Below are positions 1 to 11,258 of a stretch of DNA of 64,000 bases, piece after piece. Source of the stretch: Hormiphora californensis (lineage: Eukaryota; Ctenophora; Tentaculata; Cydippida; Pleurobrachiidae); assembly GCA_020137815.1 (NCBI GenBank), contig CM035356.1, positions 70,001 to 134,000 of the forward strand, read 5' to 3'. The notes below the pieces were generated by a model, which had not been told where the DNA came from, did not search any database, and saw only the letters and a list, made by a program, of their open reading frames with translations. The position numbers and the translations under genes are program-made. Every line of letters starts with the position of its first letter. Position 1 is the stretch's first letter.

Positions 1-68
1 TCGAAACTGAAAAGTTAACAAGGATGATAAAAAGATATAATCGGAGTCGGAACAAGACTGAAAGCTCG

Positions 69-478
69 CTTAAAGTGACAGGGACACGAAACCGAAAGTT
101 AGAATAGTGTCTAAATATATTGTGTGTAACATTCCTTGGTTTCCAATTAAAAGTTTGGTGAAAAGATGACGTCTCAATGTTGTGTTTGAAATTCAGAATT
201 AACTAGGAACACGCATGCATGTGCAAGCTTCAAACACAAGTTAGAATCGGTTAGAAGCATGGGACCTTCACCAACTTGTTTGTTTTGACCCAAGGAACAC
301 TTCTAACTTGTGTTTGAAGCTTGCACGTGCATGTACGTTCCAAATTAATTTTGAATTTCAAACACAACAATGAGACGTCATCTTTTCACCAAACTTTTAA
401 TTGGACACCAAGGAATGTTACACACAATAAGTTTAGATATTATTCCAATTGTTGTTATCGTACACCTCTCACTTTAAG
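69..478. repeat. Foldback element, family A
   Basis: Two arms of about 150-180 bases are inverted copies of each other (left arm about 69-246, right arm about 301-478). The outer ends read CTTAAAGTGA on the left and TCACTTTAAG on the right. The short open frame inside is a by-product. A single related arm recurs at 3497-3690. It looks like a non-autonomous DNA transposon; no target-site duplication was clear. Confidence 0.75.
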
Positions 479-919
479 TTTCAATACGATTTTTATTATA
501 CTAGATAAAAAGATAGTAATCAGTACAGAGTAGAGACACCTATAATCCCTGGAAAATGACTCAGGCTGTTCTTATACACGTTACCGTTTACCGTAGTCTC
601 ACGAGCATAGCAAGCAGTGCAGGAAACGCGAGTTACAAGTGATTCCATGCTTCCACTGTGTGCGGCTGGGTTGGTTTTAGATGTTGGGACACATTATGAA
701 GGCGGACCAAATTTGCAAACATAGCAGGAAAAATTGTGCAGCGGGCACCTTGAACCGCCTTAGTCATTTTCCAGGGACTATAATAACTAATTATATATTC
801 GGGGCCTGGCAAGGCCCCCCGACCCGAATATAACCCAAACTCAACCCATCCCCACTAAAACATCCCCCCTAAAACTAAAACAACGGGGCCGAGCCGACAG
901 GCCCTTAATACCAGATGAA
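479..919. other. Gene-free interval
   Basis: I see no exon, RNA gene or repeat boundary that I can defend here. If TMCO1 continues to the left this interval is part of its third intron. Confidence 0.4.
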
Positions 920-1868
920 AAAAAAACCATAAACCATAAAACCATAACCATAGATATTTTTAGAGTGAAAGTTTTGAAGCCCCCTGAAGTAGTAGAGAGG
1001 TGTTCTATGGCTCGTTGGAAAGGTCTCGAGGTCCCGCGACGTATAGGGGGTGCGGCGATGGCCGTACCCAAACCCATAAGGGGTAGGACGCGAAAAACAG
1101 TCAAAATAAGGGGTATGCAGATCTCGGCAATTAGAAGGAGTAGACAGGTGTTCTAGGGTGCGTTAGAAAGCTCTCGAGGTGCTGAAGTAATTGGAATGTA
1201 ATTGGAAGTAATTACATGTAATTAAAATGTAATTAGATGTAATTAAAGGGTAATTACATGTAATTAAAAGGTCTAAATGACCCCAAATGATAATTTAAAT
1301 ATATTTTGACATATTTTGAGGCCCTGAGACCAACGGGTGGCCAAATTTAATCTGGTTTCGGGTCGGCTGACGTAAAAACTCCGCGTTTTGGTCGAGTAAC
1401 CATAAACCATAACCATAAACCATAGATATTTTTAGAGTGAAAGTTTTGAAGCCCCCTGAAGTAGTAGAGAGGTGTTCTATGGCTCGTTGGAAAGGTCTCG
1501 AGGTCCCGCGACGTATAGGGGGTGTGGCGATGGCCATACCCAAACCTATAAGGGGTAGGACGCGAAAAACAGTCAAAATAAGGGGTATGCAGATCTCGGC
1601 AATTAGAAGGAGTAGAAAAGTGTTCTATGGTGCGTTCGAAAGCTCTCGAGGTGCTGAAGTAATTGGAATGTAATTGGAAGTAATTACATGTAATTAAAAT
1701 GTAATTACATGTAATTAAAGGGTAATTACATGTAATTAAAAGGTCTGCATGATCCCAAATGATAATTTAAACATATTTTGACGTATTTTGAGGCCCTGAG
1801 ACCAGCGGGTGGCCAAATTTAATCCGGTTTCGGGTCGGCTGACGTAAAAACTCCGCGTTTTGGTCGAG
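920..1868. repeat. Two tandem copies of a 472-bp repeat
   Basis: The block beginning GTGAAAGTTTTGAAGCC is repeated 472 bases apart (from about 965 and 1437) with few differences. Each copy contains runs of ATGTAATTA-type words and ends near TTTTGGTCGAG. A third copy lies at 40814-41172 and a piece of the inverted strand at 3357-3480, so this is a dispersed repeat with a local tandem duplication. Open frames in both orientations persist between copies, but simply because the copies are similar. An alternating TA tract follows at 1869-1920. Confidence 0.8.
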
Positions 1869-1869
1869 G

Positions 1870-1908
<39 letters not shown>

Positions 1909-1925
1909 CATATATAAATATGTAC

Positions 1926-2811
1926 ATTGAGTTGAACATCCCCATAAGACTAGTGAAGATGAACCCAATTACTATCATGGACTGCATTTTCACATAACTC
2001 AGATCCCTCTTTTCACTCTTTAGTCGTTCTTCTTCTTTCTCTATCTTCTTTTTGTGGCCGGGCTGTCGGCTGATATCAGTCACTGTTTCCTTCTTTTTAT
2101 CAACTTAAAAAGAAAAGTATGAGTGAATTGTATAAGGTGAGTCACTGGCCACAGCACAGGGAGAAGACACACTGAAGTATATTGGTCGCTCCTATTAAGA
2201 TCAACCAAAGTGTTGTCCATGACGAAGCACCACTATAAGTCTGGAATTACATACGTTTTTTAGTCTGCTTTTCGATACTAGCTTTCAGTTTTTTGTACTT
2301 CTCTGTTCGATAAACCAGAATGTAGGTCACACCTGTGAAGTATTGATATTTTAGGTTGAGTTTAACACTATAGAGGTGGGGGCGGCACCACGAGAATTCC
2401 AGCCCTGTTTGCGATTGAGATTTTTGAGGCAAATTTGTATTTAAACAAGAATAATTGCGATTATATGGTACCATACCGCCTGATTCCTCCGCCTCAAAAA
2501 TGTATAGGAAACAGTTCAAGAATTACAATACATAATAGCATCTTTATGTCACAGCATGCGATGACAAAAAGGAATGAATGCTTGCACGCAAAATCTCCTA
2601 CTGCCCGGGTGAATTCCAAAGAAATTCGCCCAAGCAGGGAAAAAAGAATCCCTACTTACATACCAATACCCTCCATACCAACATCCCCCATACCACATAT
2701 AGGTATGAAAAACAATCCAATACTCGTAGAAGTTGGAACAATATACATACCCTCTGCAAAAAATGCTGTGCAGATGGAGATACCGACGATAAGTAGAGTA
2801 TCTGCAAACAT
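1926..2811 (-). CDS. TMCO1: TMCO1, ER calcium-load-activated channel / translocon protein (5' part)
   Basis: Three minus-strand exons join in frame: 2751-2811, 2255-2332 and 1926-2103. The joined product starts MFADTLLIVGIS, continues with YILVYRTEKYKKLK and ends, within the window, at SLMGMFNS. These match the first transmembrane segment, the charged coiled coil and the second transmembrane segment of animal TMCO1. In the family this protein sits in the ER membrane, leaks excess Ca2+ and associates with the Sec61/multipass translocon. Introns are short (about 150-420 bases) with GT-AG ends. The chosen start is the Met of the conserved MFADTLL; animal proteins may begin a few residues earlier. 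About the last 80 residues would be in exons left of position 1, the intron toward them being filled with repeats. The third donor (near 1925) abuts a TA tract and is the least certain boundary. Confidence 0.9.
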
Positions 2812-2921
2812 GCCTAAAGGGTTATTACTTTAAGTTGCATCCAATTTGGACCCGAAACCGTCTAAGGACATCCAAATATTATCACAATATGTTTAAATTT
2901 TAATTTGTGGTCATTTAAACA

Positions 2922-3356
2922 CTAAAAGTGAGAGTGGACAAAATCAGAATTGGACAAGTTTGTTGGAGGTTGTAGAGATTAGTTATATGAACATTTTGCC
3001 TTTTTGCCGCTCAAAATCGACCCATCCATCACTTAGATAATTTTGTTACTCTCGGGGAATTCCTGTACACAGGTTTTACTAGCACATTCTGAACATAAGC
3101 AGTGAGGTTGACATGCCCATACACAGAAGCAAAGCAATGCAAGTCAGCATATTAAAAATTTAAAGAAAGTGTTCGTAAAACACAAGGATTGTTTCTATCC
3201 TGTTTGATAAATATTGATCCAGCAGAATTCCCCGAGAGTAACAAAAATATTTCAGTAATGGATGGGTTGATTTTGAGCGGCAAAAAGCTCATAGAACTCA
3301 TTTCTACTACCTCCAACAAACTTGTCCAATTCTGATTCTGCCCACTGTCACTTTAA
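2922..3356. repeat. Foldback element, family C, copy 1
   Basis: Inverted arms begin AAAGTGAGAGTGGAC at the left and end with its approximate complement CCCACTGTCACTTT at the right. The arms share the words TTGGACAAG and GACCCATCCATCA and surround about 130 bases of loop. Copies 2 and 3 are at 26324-26750 and 61004-61391. Confidence 0.8.
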
Positions 3357-3480
3357 ATTACCCTTTAATTACATGTAAATACATTTTAATTACACGTAAT
3401 TACTTTCAAATACATTCCAATTACATGCACTAGTTTCAGGACCTCGAGAGCTTTATAACGCACCACCCTAAAGGCTAAAA
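3357..3480 (-). repeat. Inverted fragment of the 472-bp repeat
   Basis: This carries the ATGTAATTA-type words and the 'CCTCGAGAGC' word of the 920-1868 repeat in reverse orientation. It directly adjoins the family C element. Confidence 0.6.
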
Positions 3481-3496
3481 CACATTTCTACTCACG

Positions 3497-3746
3497 GTGT
3501 CTAAAGTGAGAGGTGCACAAAAACGAAATTTGGAATAATGTCTAAACTAATTGTTTGTTACATTCCTTGTCCAATTAAAGGTTTTGTGAAAAGATGACGT
3601 CTCTATGTTGTGTTTGAAATTCTTTCATAACTAGGAATTTGAATGCCTGTGCAGGCTTCAAACACAAGTTAGAAGCATGGGACCTTCACTTAAGTACTCC
3701 GAACCAACTTAAGCACTCCGAACCAACTTAAGCACTCCGAACCAAC
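3497..3746. repeat. Single arm of family A plus a 19-bp triplet repeat
   Basis: Positions 3497-3690 match one arm of the element at 69-478 (same ATGACGTCTC and TTCAAACACAAGTTAGA words). It runs straight into three tandem copies of TTAAGCACTCCGAACCAAC at 3690-3746. Confidence 0.65.
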
Positions 3747-4407
3747 TTTGCTAAAGCTGGCACCAATCAAACAGTTTAAACAATATCGTTACATTTTTTT
3801 GCGTAAATTACAGAAAAATGGTACATATTTCTTATCCATAGCTAGGAGTAAGCGAATTACTCATATTGTTCGGTGTAAATGGTGGTTGAATTGATTGAAT
3901 TTTTAAAATTGCATTTAACACCCTTCTTTGGTACCATTTTATGAGTAAATTGATACTAAACTGTTGCAAATATAATAAACAGCCACCTTAGCTAAATAAA
4001 ACTACCAAATTTTACTCAAATTGTGCGGGGTGGCTAAAAATAGCATTCATCTTTAACCTGCTGTAGCACCGCACTAAATGAGTAAACAGTTCTCAAAGTG
4101 GTTGGATACAGTTCCTATCACCGATAACTACTGTATCTACCATGTTTTTGATCTGTTTACTCAAAAATTGCGGCTCTTTTGACTGTTGGCTAAAATCAAC
4201 CTTGTTTTCAGGTCTCGTGCCGCACAATATGAGTAACTGAGAGTACCAGTTATCGCCTTATCATACTCATAATTGTTCAAAGGAGATATGTACAAAAACT
4301 CAAACATTAATTTACTCATTTTACACTTTAGGAGTAAGATTTGCGGTAGAAAATAGCCGTGTGCCGCACAATATGAGTAAATTTTTCCCCCGAAACCTAG
4401 CCTAAAG
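3747..4407. other. AT-rich gene-free interval
   Basis: No gene is visible. The word CGCACAATATGAGTAA occurs twice, near 4223 and 4364, and related words occur nearby, suggesting old repeat remnants. Confidence 0.4.
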
Positions 4408-4635
4408 TCCAATTTTTTATTTAAGCGACAGGCCGCCGCGCATCAAAATGCAGCGCTTGAAATCGATTTCCGGTTCCTGATAAGCTAGCGACTTTTTCTT
4501 GGCGCCATTGGAAAGATAAAAATTTTATCTTTCCAACGCAACCAGGATCAAGTCTTTATCTTATCAGGAACCGGAGATATGGCCAATTAACTAATTGAGT
4601 GCGCGGCGGCCTGTCGCTTAAATAAAAAATTCGAC
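4408..4635. repeat. Short foldback element
   Basis: The arms are near-perfect inverted copies: GCGACAGGCCGCCGCGC at the left and GCGCGGCGGCCTGTCGC at the right. A second internal hairpin, AAAGATAAAA/TTTTATCTTT, lies at the centre. This is a MITE-like palindrome with no coding content. Confidence 0.75.
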
Positions 4636-4888
4636 TATATTCTTTTACAAAAAATATTTACAATGATTTCTGAAATTTCAAAAGGTCAATCATAACTAGA
4701 GCAACATGAGAGCCCTGTGCCGCAATTTTAAACCGCACTGATGATTTAGCTTGTATCTCTGAAGTCTGAAAGCCGTTGAATAAGAGTAACCGTTTTTTCA
4801 CTATAGACTATAGTAAAGTTCAAAGAATTAAATGCACTTAAATCGCATATATAATGAGTGACCATAGACCAATGACCATCCAAGCCGT

Positions 4889-5349
4889 GTGGTTCTATCT
4901 ATCTATCTACGGAGTGCCTGGGCTTGCCAACGGCAAGCCCACAGGGGACTATCGCAAAGCGATATCGCCGGCACTAGGAGAATAGCCCCCCTCCCCTCCC
5001 CATCCATCAGGAACTGCCCACAGGACAGGTTCCATTATAGGTGGCTTCGGGTTCGGGTGGGTAAACTCCTTCGAGAGTCGCAGGATATTGATTCTTCTTC
5101 CCTCTGAGTCTTGGATCTTTGGCTCTATGTCTCTGCGACGGGTGGGGATGAGTTCTTCTAATCTTTCTCTTGGTTCTTGAGTTTATTTGCTTTCTCGATT
5201 AGCTTGATGGCTACCGCGGTGTGGTTTATTATAGTTTTGCCTAGGTCTTTGAAGGTGGTTATGCCGCTTAATCTCATTCTCTCCGTTACCAGGATTTCAC
5301 ATTCACATATTAGGTGTTTCAAACAAAGGGAAACAAGAAATTTTGCCAA
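4889..5349 (-). pseudogene. 3' end of a LINE-type retrotransposon
   Basis: Read on the minus strand, a 63-codon open frame (5349-5158) contains LCLKHLICECEILVTERMRL, resembling the His/Cys-containing tail that follows the reverse transcriptase in several non-LTR elements. Downstream comes a hairpin, GGGCTTGCCGTTGGCAAGCCC (one base pair shorter on either side also pairs), and a TAGA tetranucleotide tail at 4893-4910. That order of coding tail, 3' hairpin and simple-repeat tail is typical of LINE 3' ends. The element is truncated at its 5' side, so it is a dead copy. Family assignment is not attempted. Confidence 0.55.
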
Positions 5350-5979
5350 ACAAATGTTTCACCCGTAAGGGATCTTCAGTGACAGCAATAAACTACTAAA
5401 AATGAAAATCTCCGGTACTCCCCCAAAGAAATATAAGATGGTCTCATATATAAACGTTCTCAGGTGACCAAAAACAACCCACAATAGTAGACATACAATA
5501 CCAATAGTAAACTACACACTACTCTCTCTCTCTCTCTCTCAGCTAATTAACTCACAGGAAATTAGGTGTTTCGCATTTTCTTTTGTTTTAGTGCATAGGC
5601 TTGTGGTTGCTTTGCAATTTTCTTCTGAAAATTTTTGGTCAAACGTCCAATCGAAAAAAACATGACCTATTCAATTAGCTCCCCCGGAGAACTTCGAAAA
5701 GTAACTCATGTGATTCAGCGTCCCAAAATTAGTGGGGTTAGTGCAGGCCTGGCTCCTGGGGGGGTGATGCGGGGGGTGCACAATAAGCTGAGAGACGAAA
5801 CCGACATTAAACGGCCATCTTGAAAAGTCCAATTTGGTTTTTTATTTGACGAACCAGCCAAAAATTTTCACAGCTTAAGAAAACTTTGAAAACCGCGCGC
5901 TACGAAGGGCGGGAAACAAATGAAGTTTGCGATGCTTTCAGAAGACGCGCACTGGTTTTCAAAATTTGAATACAAAACC

Positions 5980-6275
5980 AAATTGTAGGGAAAACGTTAA
6001 AATCTGGGTGCCTTTCATTGCTAACAATTCGTAGTTTTGGCGCGCGCGACGGGTTAGGGCTATCCGTTAGGGTCTGGTTAGGGTTTGGTTTGGGGTTATC
6101 GGTTAGGGCTATCGATTCTCTAACTGATACCGTTTAGTTTACTCAAATCGGCCATGTGGTTCCATGGCTATAGCCGTCTGAAAAAAGTCGGTCTAAGTAT
6201 ACTCTTTTGGTAGCGCGCACCTGTAAACAGGCTGCAAGGCACCCAGATTATAATCGCGCCCAAATTGTAGGGCCA
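5980..6275. repeat. TIR element, family D, copy 1 (TTAGGG-like core)
   Basis: The ends pair as AAAATCTGGGTGCCT and AGGCACCCAGATT. The interior contains GGTTAGGGCTATC-type words that look telomeric but sit inside an inverted-repeat element. It also carries ACCTGTAAACAGG. The same architecture occurs in reverse at 10322-10850. The stretch 5350-5980 before it holds nothing I can assign. Confidence 0.6.
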
Positions 6276-6300
6276 GCGTTAAAATCTGGGTGTTTCGAGA

Positions 6301-7986
6301 GTGCTGACAAACGGTTTCTTAGGGAAACCAAGGGCACTTTTTGTTGGTGAAAAGCTACTGTGGAGCTCTGAAGGAGCCACACAGGGAGATCCAGCTGCAA
6401 TGGACTTCTACTCAATTGGCATACTAAGACTGATCGAGCTTGCGGAGACGCCAGATACAACACAAGTGTGGTATGCAGATGATGCAAACAATGCAGGGAA
6501 GCTCACGGGCTTGTTAGAGTGGTTTGACAAGGTGACAACCTTTGGCCCCAGTTTCGGATATTTTGTAAACCCTGCAAAGTGCCATCTTATCGTGAAACCT
6601 GAACTGCTCGACCATGCTAAGCGACTGTTTGGAGATACTGGGGTTCAAATCACTGCTGAAGGTGCTCGTCACCTAGGTGCTTCCATAGGATCTGAGACCT
6701 TCAAGCAAACATTTGTTTCTGCTGCAGTTTCCAAATGGTGCATTGAGCTGGAAAATCTTGTGGCTATTGCCAAAGCCCACCCTCATTTGGCGTACAGCAA
6801 CTTTGTGAGAAGCTTCCGATTCAAGTGGGCCTTTCTCCAGCGAACAGTTCCAGACATCAGTGATCTGTTTGATCCGCTTGAACACACCATCCGTTCACAG
6901 TTGATTCCATGTCTGGTGGGCCGTCAAGTGTCCGACCTAGAACGGGAGATACTGGCACTCCCCTCTGGGAAAGGTGGAATGGGAATTGAGAACCCCGTCA
7001 AAACCTCTGACAGATCATACAGCAACTCCCGAGCATTGACGAAGCCCCTTGTTGATTTGATACTATGCCGTAACGAAGAAGAAATAGAAATGGCTCTAGT
7101 GGAGAAGAATGCAAGAGAGGCAAGGAACAAGATAGCAAAGGAGAATGAGGACCACCACTCAGACACTCTCAAAGAGTTACTCACTAGAATCACATGCCCA
7201 AAGCTAGTGAGATGTCTAGAGCTCGCTGGAGAGGCCGGAGCATCTGTATGGCTCACAGCAACACCTTACCCTCACCTGGGCTTCGAACTGAATCAATTGG
7301 AATTCGTCGACTCAGTGGCACTGCGATACGGGTTTGAGGTCAAAGATTTGGGCGCGACATGCGTATAATGTGGAAAGCCAAACAATGCGGACCATACCTT
7401 GTCCTGTTCAACCGGGGGCTATTCCATCCTCCGTCACGACAACATCAGGGACCTAATGGCGGAGATATGCTCGTATGCGGGCCTCAAAGGTGTGGAAACA
7501 GAGAAGCTACTTCTCCCTTGTCCGGACGGCATACACTTTCACCCTTCGGCAAACACAGCCCCTGATGCAAGGATGGATGTGATTGCACTTGACATGTGGC
7601 GAAAAATGCAGCTGGCTCATATGGATGTGCGAATTTTCCATGCCAATTCGCCCTCCTATATCGACACGCCCCTCGACCAACTCTACCGAAGAAACGAGGC
7701 TAGCAAGAAGCAGTCGTACGGAAAGCGTGTAAGAGAAGTTGAAGGGGGTGCCTTCTCTCCGCTGGTTATGAATACAGCAGGCGGGATAGCCAACGAGTTC
7801 CAAAAGGTGCTAAAGACTCTCTCACACCGAGTCTCCACAAGAACCGGAGAACCGTACAGTGAAGTGATGGCGCACCTGAGGACGAGGATACGATTCTCCC
7901 TCCTGAGATCATGCCTTATTGCATTAAGAGGAAATCGGAGGAAGATTGCTATCACTAGTCTAACAAATACTGAACTGGTGACCTGA
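6301..7986 (+). pseudogene. Non-LTR-like reverse transcriptase fragment with a stop codon
   Basis: One reading frame runs from 6301 to 7986 and is broken once, by TAA at 7366-7368. The N-terminal part contains VWYADDANNAG, the YADD catalytic motif of reverse transcriptases, so only the palm and thumb half remains; the fingers domain is missing. The stop interrupts a CCHC-like zinc motif (C-V-stop-C-G, then H and C at 'DHTLSC'). The C-terminal 195 codons contain RMDVIALDMW, DVRIFHANSPS and GGAFSPLV, words I associate with a domain following RT in some invertebrate elements and possibly related to restriction-like endonucleases (inference). Inverted family D ends flank the copy (about 6264 and 8266), so the RT sequence lies inside another repeat. 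Truncated and inactive. Confidence 0.75.
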
Positions 7987-8056
7987 AGAACTTGAGGATC
8001 CGAGGATAAATTGATCCGAGGATGAATTGATTTATTGTTTTGTTTTTCCTGTGTTT

Positions 8057-8270
8057 CTTAGGGTTAGGGCTAAAGTGGGGTTAGGGTTAGGGCTGGGGTT
8101 TGGGTTGGGGTTAGGCCTTGACATTTCCTACCAGATAAACTTTGAATTAGCCAAAACGGTTGAGTGGTTTGGCGGTTAGAGTCATTTTAGTGAATCAACT
8201 TTTTTGGCAGCGCGCACCTGTAAACAGGCCACCAAACACCCAGATCGTAACGGCGCCCAAATTGTAGGTC
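8057..8270. repeat. Family D end, downstream of the RT fragment
   Basis: It contains GGTTAGGGTTAGGG-like words, ACCTGTAAACAGGC and CACCCAGATCGTAACGGCG, the complement of the sequence just before the RT fragment. With the segment near 6264-6300 it frames the RT copy as inverted ends. Confidence 0.55.
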
Positions 8271-8274
8271 TGCT

Positions 8275-8730
8275 CTTGCACCGAAAAATATCAAGAAAGA
8301 TGAAGGGAAAGCTCATGTCAAAAAAGTTGATTCGAGTCCAGATCCAGACAGATCCAAAAATCTGATGGTGTTTGGTCTACCGGAAGTTGAGGCGGAATCT
8401 GAATCTGTGTTGAAATGTGAGATAGAGAATGTTTTGGCTGAGCTTGATGAGAAACCTATTGTTGTAGCTAAAAGGGTGGGTTTGAAACGGGAAGGAAGGG
8501 AGAGACCCGTGATCGTGAAGCTACAGAGTAGAGAAATGCTGCTGAGCCTTCTCCAGAAGGCAAAGCAGTTAAAACAGTCCGAATCGTACTGCGGTGTATA
8601 CTTGTCAAGAGATATGTCACTCGCAGAGAGAACGGAGAGGAGGGTACTCCACCTTACATTGAAGGAGTTAAGGGAATCGAATCCCGAAAGACAATTTCGG
8701 ATACGGAAAGGAGCGATAAACTTTTCATAG
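8275..8730 (+). pseudogene. LINE ORF1-like fragment
   Basis: The open frame reads SKNLMVFGLPE, then RERPVIVKL, then LSRDMSLAERTERR. This resembles the RRM-like/CTD part of L1- and CR1-type ORF1 proteins, which bind the element's RNA. Only about 140 codons remain; the frame begins abruptly after the family D end and ends at TAG with no partner RT downstream, so it is a 5'-truncated remnant. It could be a piece of the same element family as the RT at 6301-7986, but that cannot be shown here. Confidence 0.6.
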
Positions 8731-9746
8731 ATTATCTATATACACTGGACTCTTAAATGGACTCATATCTTTGATCAACCGATTTTTGCTCACAAAAAGG
8801 GGCTGATAATTCTATACATCAAACTGTGTAAATTATTATATAGATTTAATAAATAAATAAATCGTAAATAACTTCAATGAATCCCACCTAATCCTCCACC
8901 TTTTCGGATACGAAATTGTTCTTGAAATCGTCAGTTCCGATAGGTGATCCCAAATACCTGACTCCTTCTGTACAAGGGTACTAAACTCAAAGCCTATTCA
9001 AAGGACATTAACGATTTTAATTTATTGTACGTTGATTTGATTTGATATGATTTGAATCTAGTTTTAATTTATTGTGACTAGTAAACCCGTTCGCCCTACA
9101 GGCGAATTTCGGGGGGGGGGGGTCAACCCAACAGTATCATACATCCATGGTGGTTAGGGCGGGTGGGTCCCGAAGGGAAACCCCTAACTGTCAAAATTTT
9201 GGGGGGTGTAGGGGTCCCGGAGGGACCAGGACAGTTAGGATTTGAGAATTTTGGGTCCTGAAGGCACTGTGGTGACCAATTTTTGCGTGCTATGATTTTG
9301 GTCAGCTGACGTCAGGCATCACACTGAAAATTTGGGGTTCTGCACGAACTATTTTGGGAGGGGGGGGTCCAAAAATTTGGGTAAGAAGACAGCTAGTTAG
9401 AGGAGTACCCTAACTGTCATAATAATGGGACATTTAGGGGCATGGATGTCTGATACCCTAACTGGGTGATGATGCTATCTGCATTGTGATGTGATCCCTC
9501 TCTTTTTCTCTCTCTGTTTCTCTCCCTTTTATGTATGACTGTGATGTGACCCTCAAGTTCGCAAGCAGATCTCTAGCACTTGTGATACGTGATACCTACG
9601 AATCACGTCGGCACACTGACGGATCACGTCGTCACACTGAAGGATCACGTCGTCACACTGACGATAGGGTGTCACATTTCCGACCAAATTTGCATTAGAT
9701 ATAGTTAGATAGCGCATGTGCTCATCTATATACCAGTTCAAGCTGA
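8731..9746. other. Gene-free interval with a small tandem repeat
   Basis: There is no gene. A G run lies at about 9111-9122. Near 9599-9660 the unit GGATCACGTCGTCACACTGA is repeated about three times with changes. The text 'CCTAACTGTCA' recurs several times between 9180 and 9420. Confidence 0.5.
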
Positions 9747-10309
9747 GAGGGGGTAATCATGGTGACAAATGGTGACTAATGGTGACTCATCTGACCATTT
9801 AGAGTATGTCACCATCACCATTTGTCACCATTTGTCTCCATTTGTCACCATTTGTCTCCATTTGTCACCATTTTTTGACGAATAATGCGGATTTCGGCAG
9901 AATTTCTTAAAAAATTTGATAAAATTTATTAATTTCCTTAGACCGACATATTTGTTCATAAATTGTTTACATAGCCATTCCGGATCGGCTAGTAGTGTTT
10001 TGGACCGCTAAAACTTCCCAAAAGTCACGTTGAGGGTGTACCTCCCTCGCACAACACATAAAAGCGCAATTAACCACCTGTGACCCCTTAACTACATCCA
10101 ATCGACTTGAAACTTGGTAGAAGTGTCCCCCCAGTGTCCCATAACATCATATTATGTCCCATAGTATCATATTATGCCTGTAGGAAGCTCCAGAGAGAAT
10201 GGTGACAAATGGTGACTCATCTCAAAATTTTGGTCATGTCACCATCACCATTTGTCACCATATGTCACCATTTGTCACCATTTGTCACCATGATTACCCC
10301 CCCAGTTAC
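9747..10309. repeat. TIR element, family E, with 10-bp TCACCATTTG arrays
   Basis: The ends are inverted: GGGGGTAATCATGGTGACAA at the left and GTCACCATGATTACCCCCC at the right. Just inside each end are tandem 10-bp units, CACCATTTGT (some with CTCC), at about 9809-9872 and 10238-10290. The inner part is AT-rich with no coding sequence. This is a non-autonomous transposon by structure. Confidence 0.75.
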
Positions 10310-10321
10310 GGGAGTGCTCTC

Positions 10322-10850
10322 CCCTTAAAAAAATTTGGGTGCTTTGCGGCCTGTTTACAGGTGCGGGCTACCGAAAGAGTAAAGTCGGATTTTTTGAAGT
10401 TGTCACCCCCCTTTTGTCACGCGGCGTCGTGTTTGCGTGTGACAGCCCCTACTTGCTCTCACTTTACGGCATAAAACCGCATATCACCGAAAAGAGCATA
10501 ATTTTGTGAGTCCGTAAAACTTTTGATCGACGAAATCAGTCAAGAAACGAAGGCGTGAGAGCCGAAACAAGTTTCAGACGTGCAAATAAAACATCGCGTG
10601 CCACCCAGGGGGGTGACAACTTCAAAAAATCCGATATTACACTTCGACCGACTTTCAAACGGCTGTAGCCGCGCAATCACATGGCTGATTTGAGTAAACT
10701 AAATGGTGTCTGATAAAGAATCGATAGCACTAACCTATAACCCCAAACAAAACCCTAACCTGACCCTAACAACAGCCCTAACCCGTCTCAAACGCCAAAA
10801 TCGTCGAATTGTTAGCAATGGAAGGCACCCAGATTTTAACGTTTTCCGTT
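10322..10850. repeat. Family D, copy 3, carrying a nested family B element
   Basis: The outer ends match family D in reverse (CAGGTGCGGGCTACCG near 10358; AAGGCACCCAGATTTTAACG near 10825; CCCTAACC words between). Inserted within it, about 10383-10646, is a second inverted element with arms GATTTTTTGAAGTTGTCAC and GTGACAACTTCAAAAAATC. Another family B copy is at 34682-34950 and a fragment at 27750-27795. Confidence 0.65.
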
Positions 10851-11258
10851 CAGTGTTTGAATCTGCTAAAACTGAGATTGAGGTCAAAACTCAAAGTTCA
10901 TATTTCATTTTTGGTAGTTCGTTCCACTCATTTAGGAACCAACATCCCTAAAGTGATGAAAAGGTATGGGTTTTGTTTGGCCCATGACATGCAATGACAG
11001 AGAAGTGCTGTAGCGTGTTTCTGGGCTAGTTAGTGGATGTCCATGTGATCATGATGATACCTGACACCTCTCTGAGCCAAAATTAAGGGATTTTCTCAAA
11101 TTTAAGCATGTAAAATGGGTTTTCTGCCATTGGTATCGTGCAACAGAATATATTGGGACACACTGTATAGTCCGATTTTTAATAAAGTGAACCGCTTTCA
11201 CGCAAAAACAAACAAACAAACAAATTAAATAATATTCAGCCTCATTTCTCCCATTAGC

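Noticed and set aside
1295-1673. Open frames conserved between the 472-bp tandem copies
   Set aside because: Conservation reflects recent duplication of a non-coding repeat; frames run in both directions and break in the third copy.
2435-2833. Plus-strand frame of 132 codons
   Set aside because: It covers the first exon of TMCO1 on the minus strand, which is well supported.
6050-6120. GGTTAGGG words as a telomere
   Set aside because: Interspersed and imperfect, within inverted-repeat elements at 6050, 8060 and 10740, not at a chromosome end.
9809-10295. CRISPR-like array
   Set aside because: The repeated unit is a continuous 10-bp tandem without spacers, in a eukaryotic transposon.
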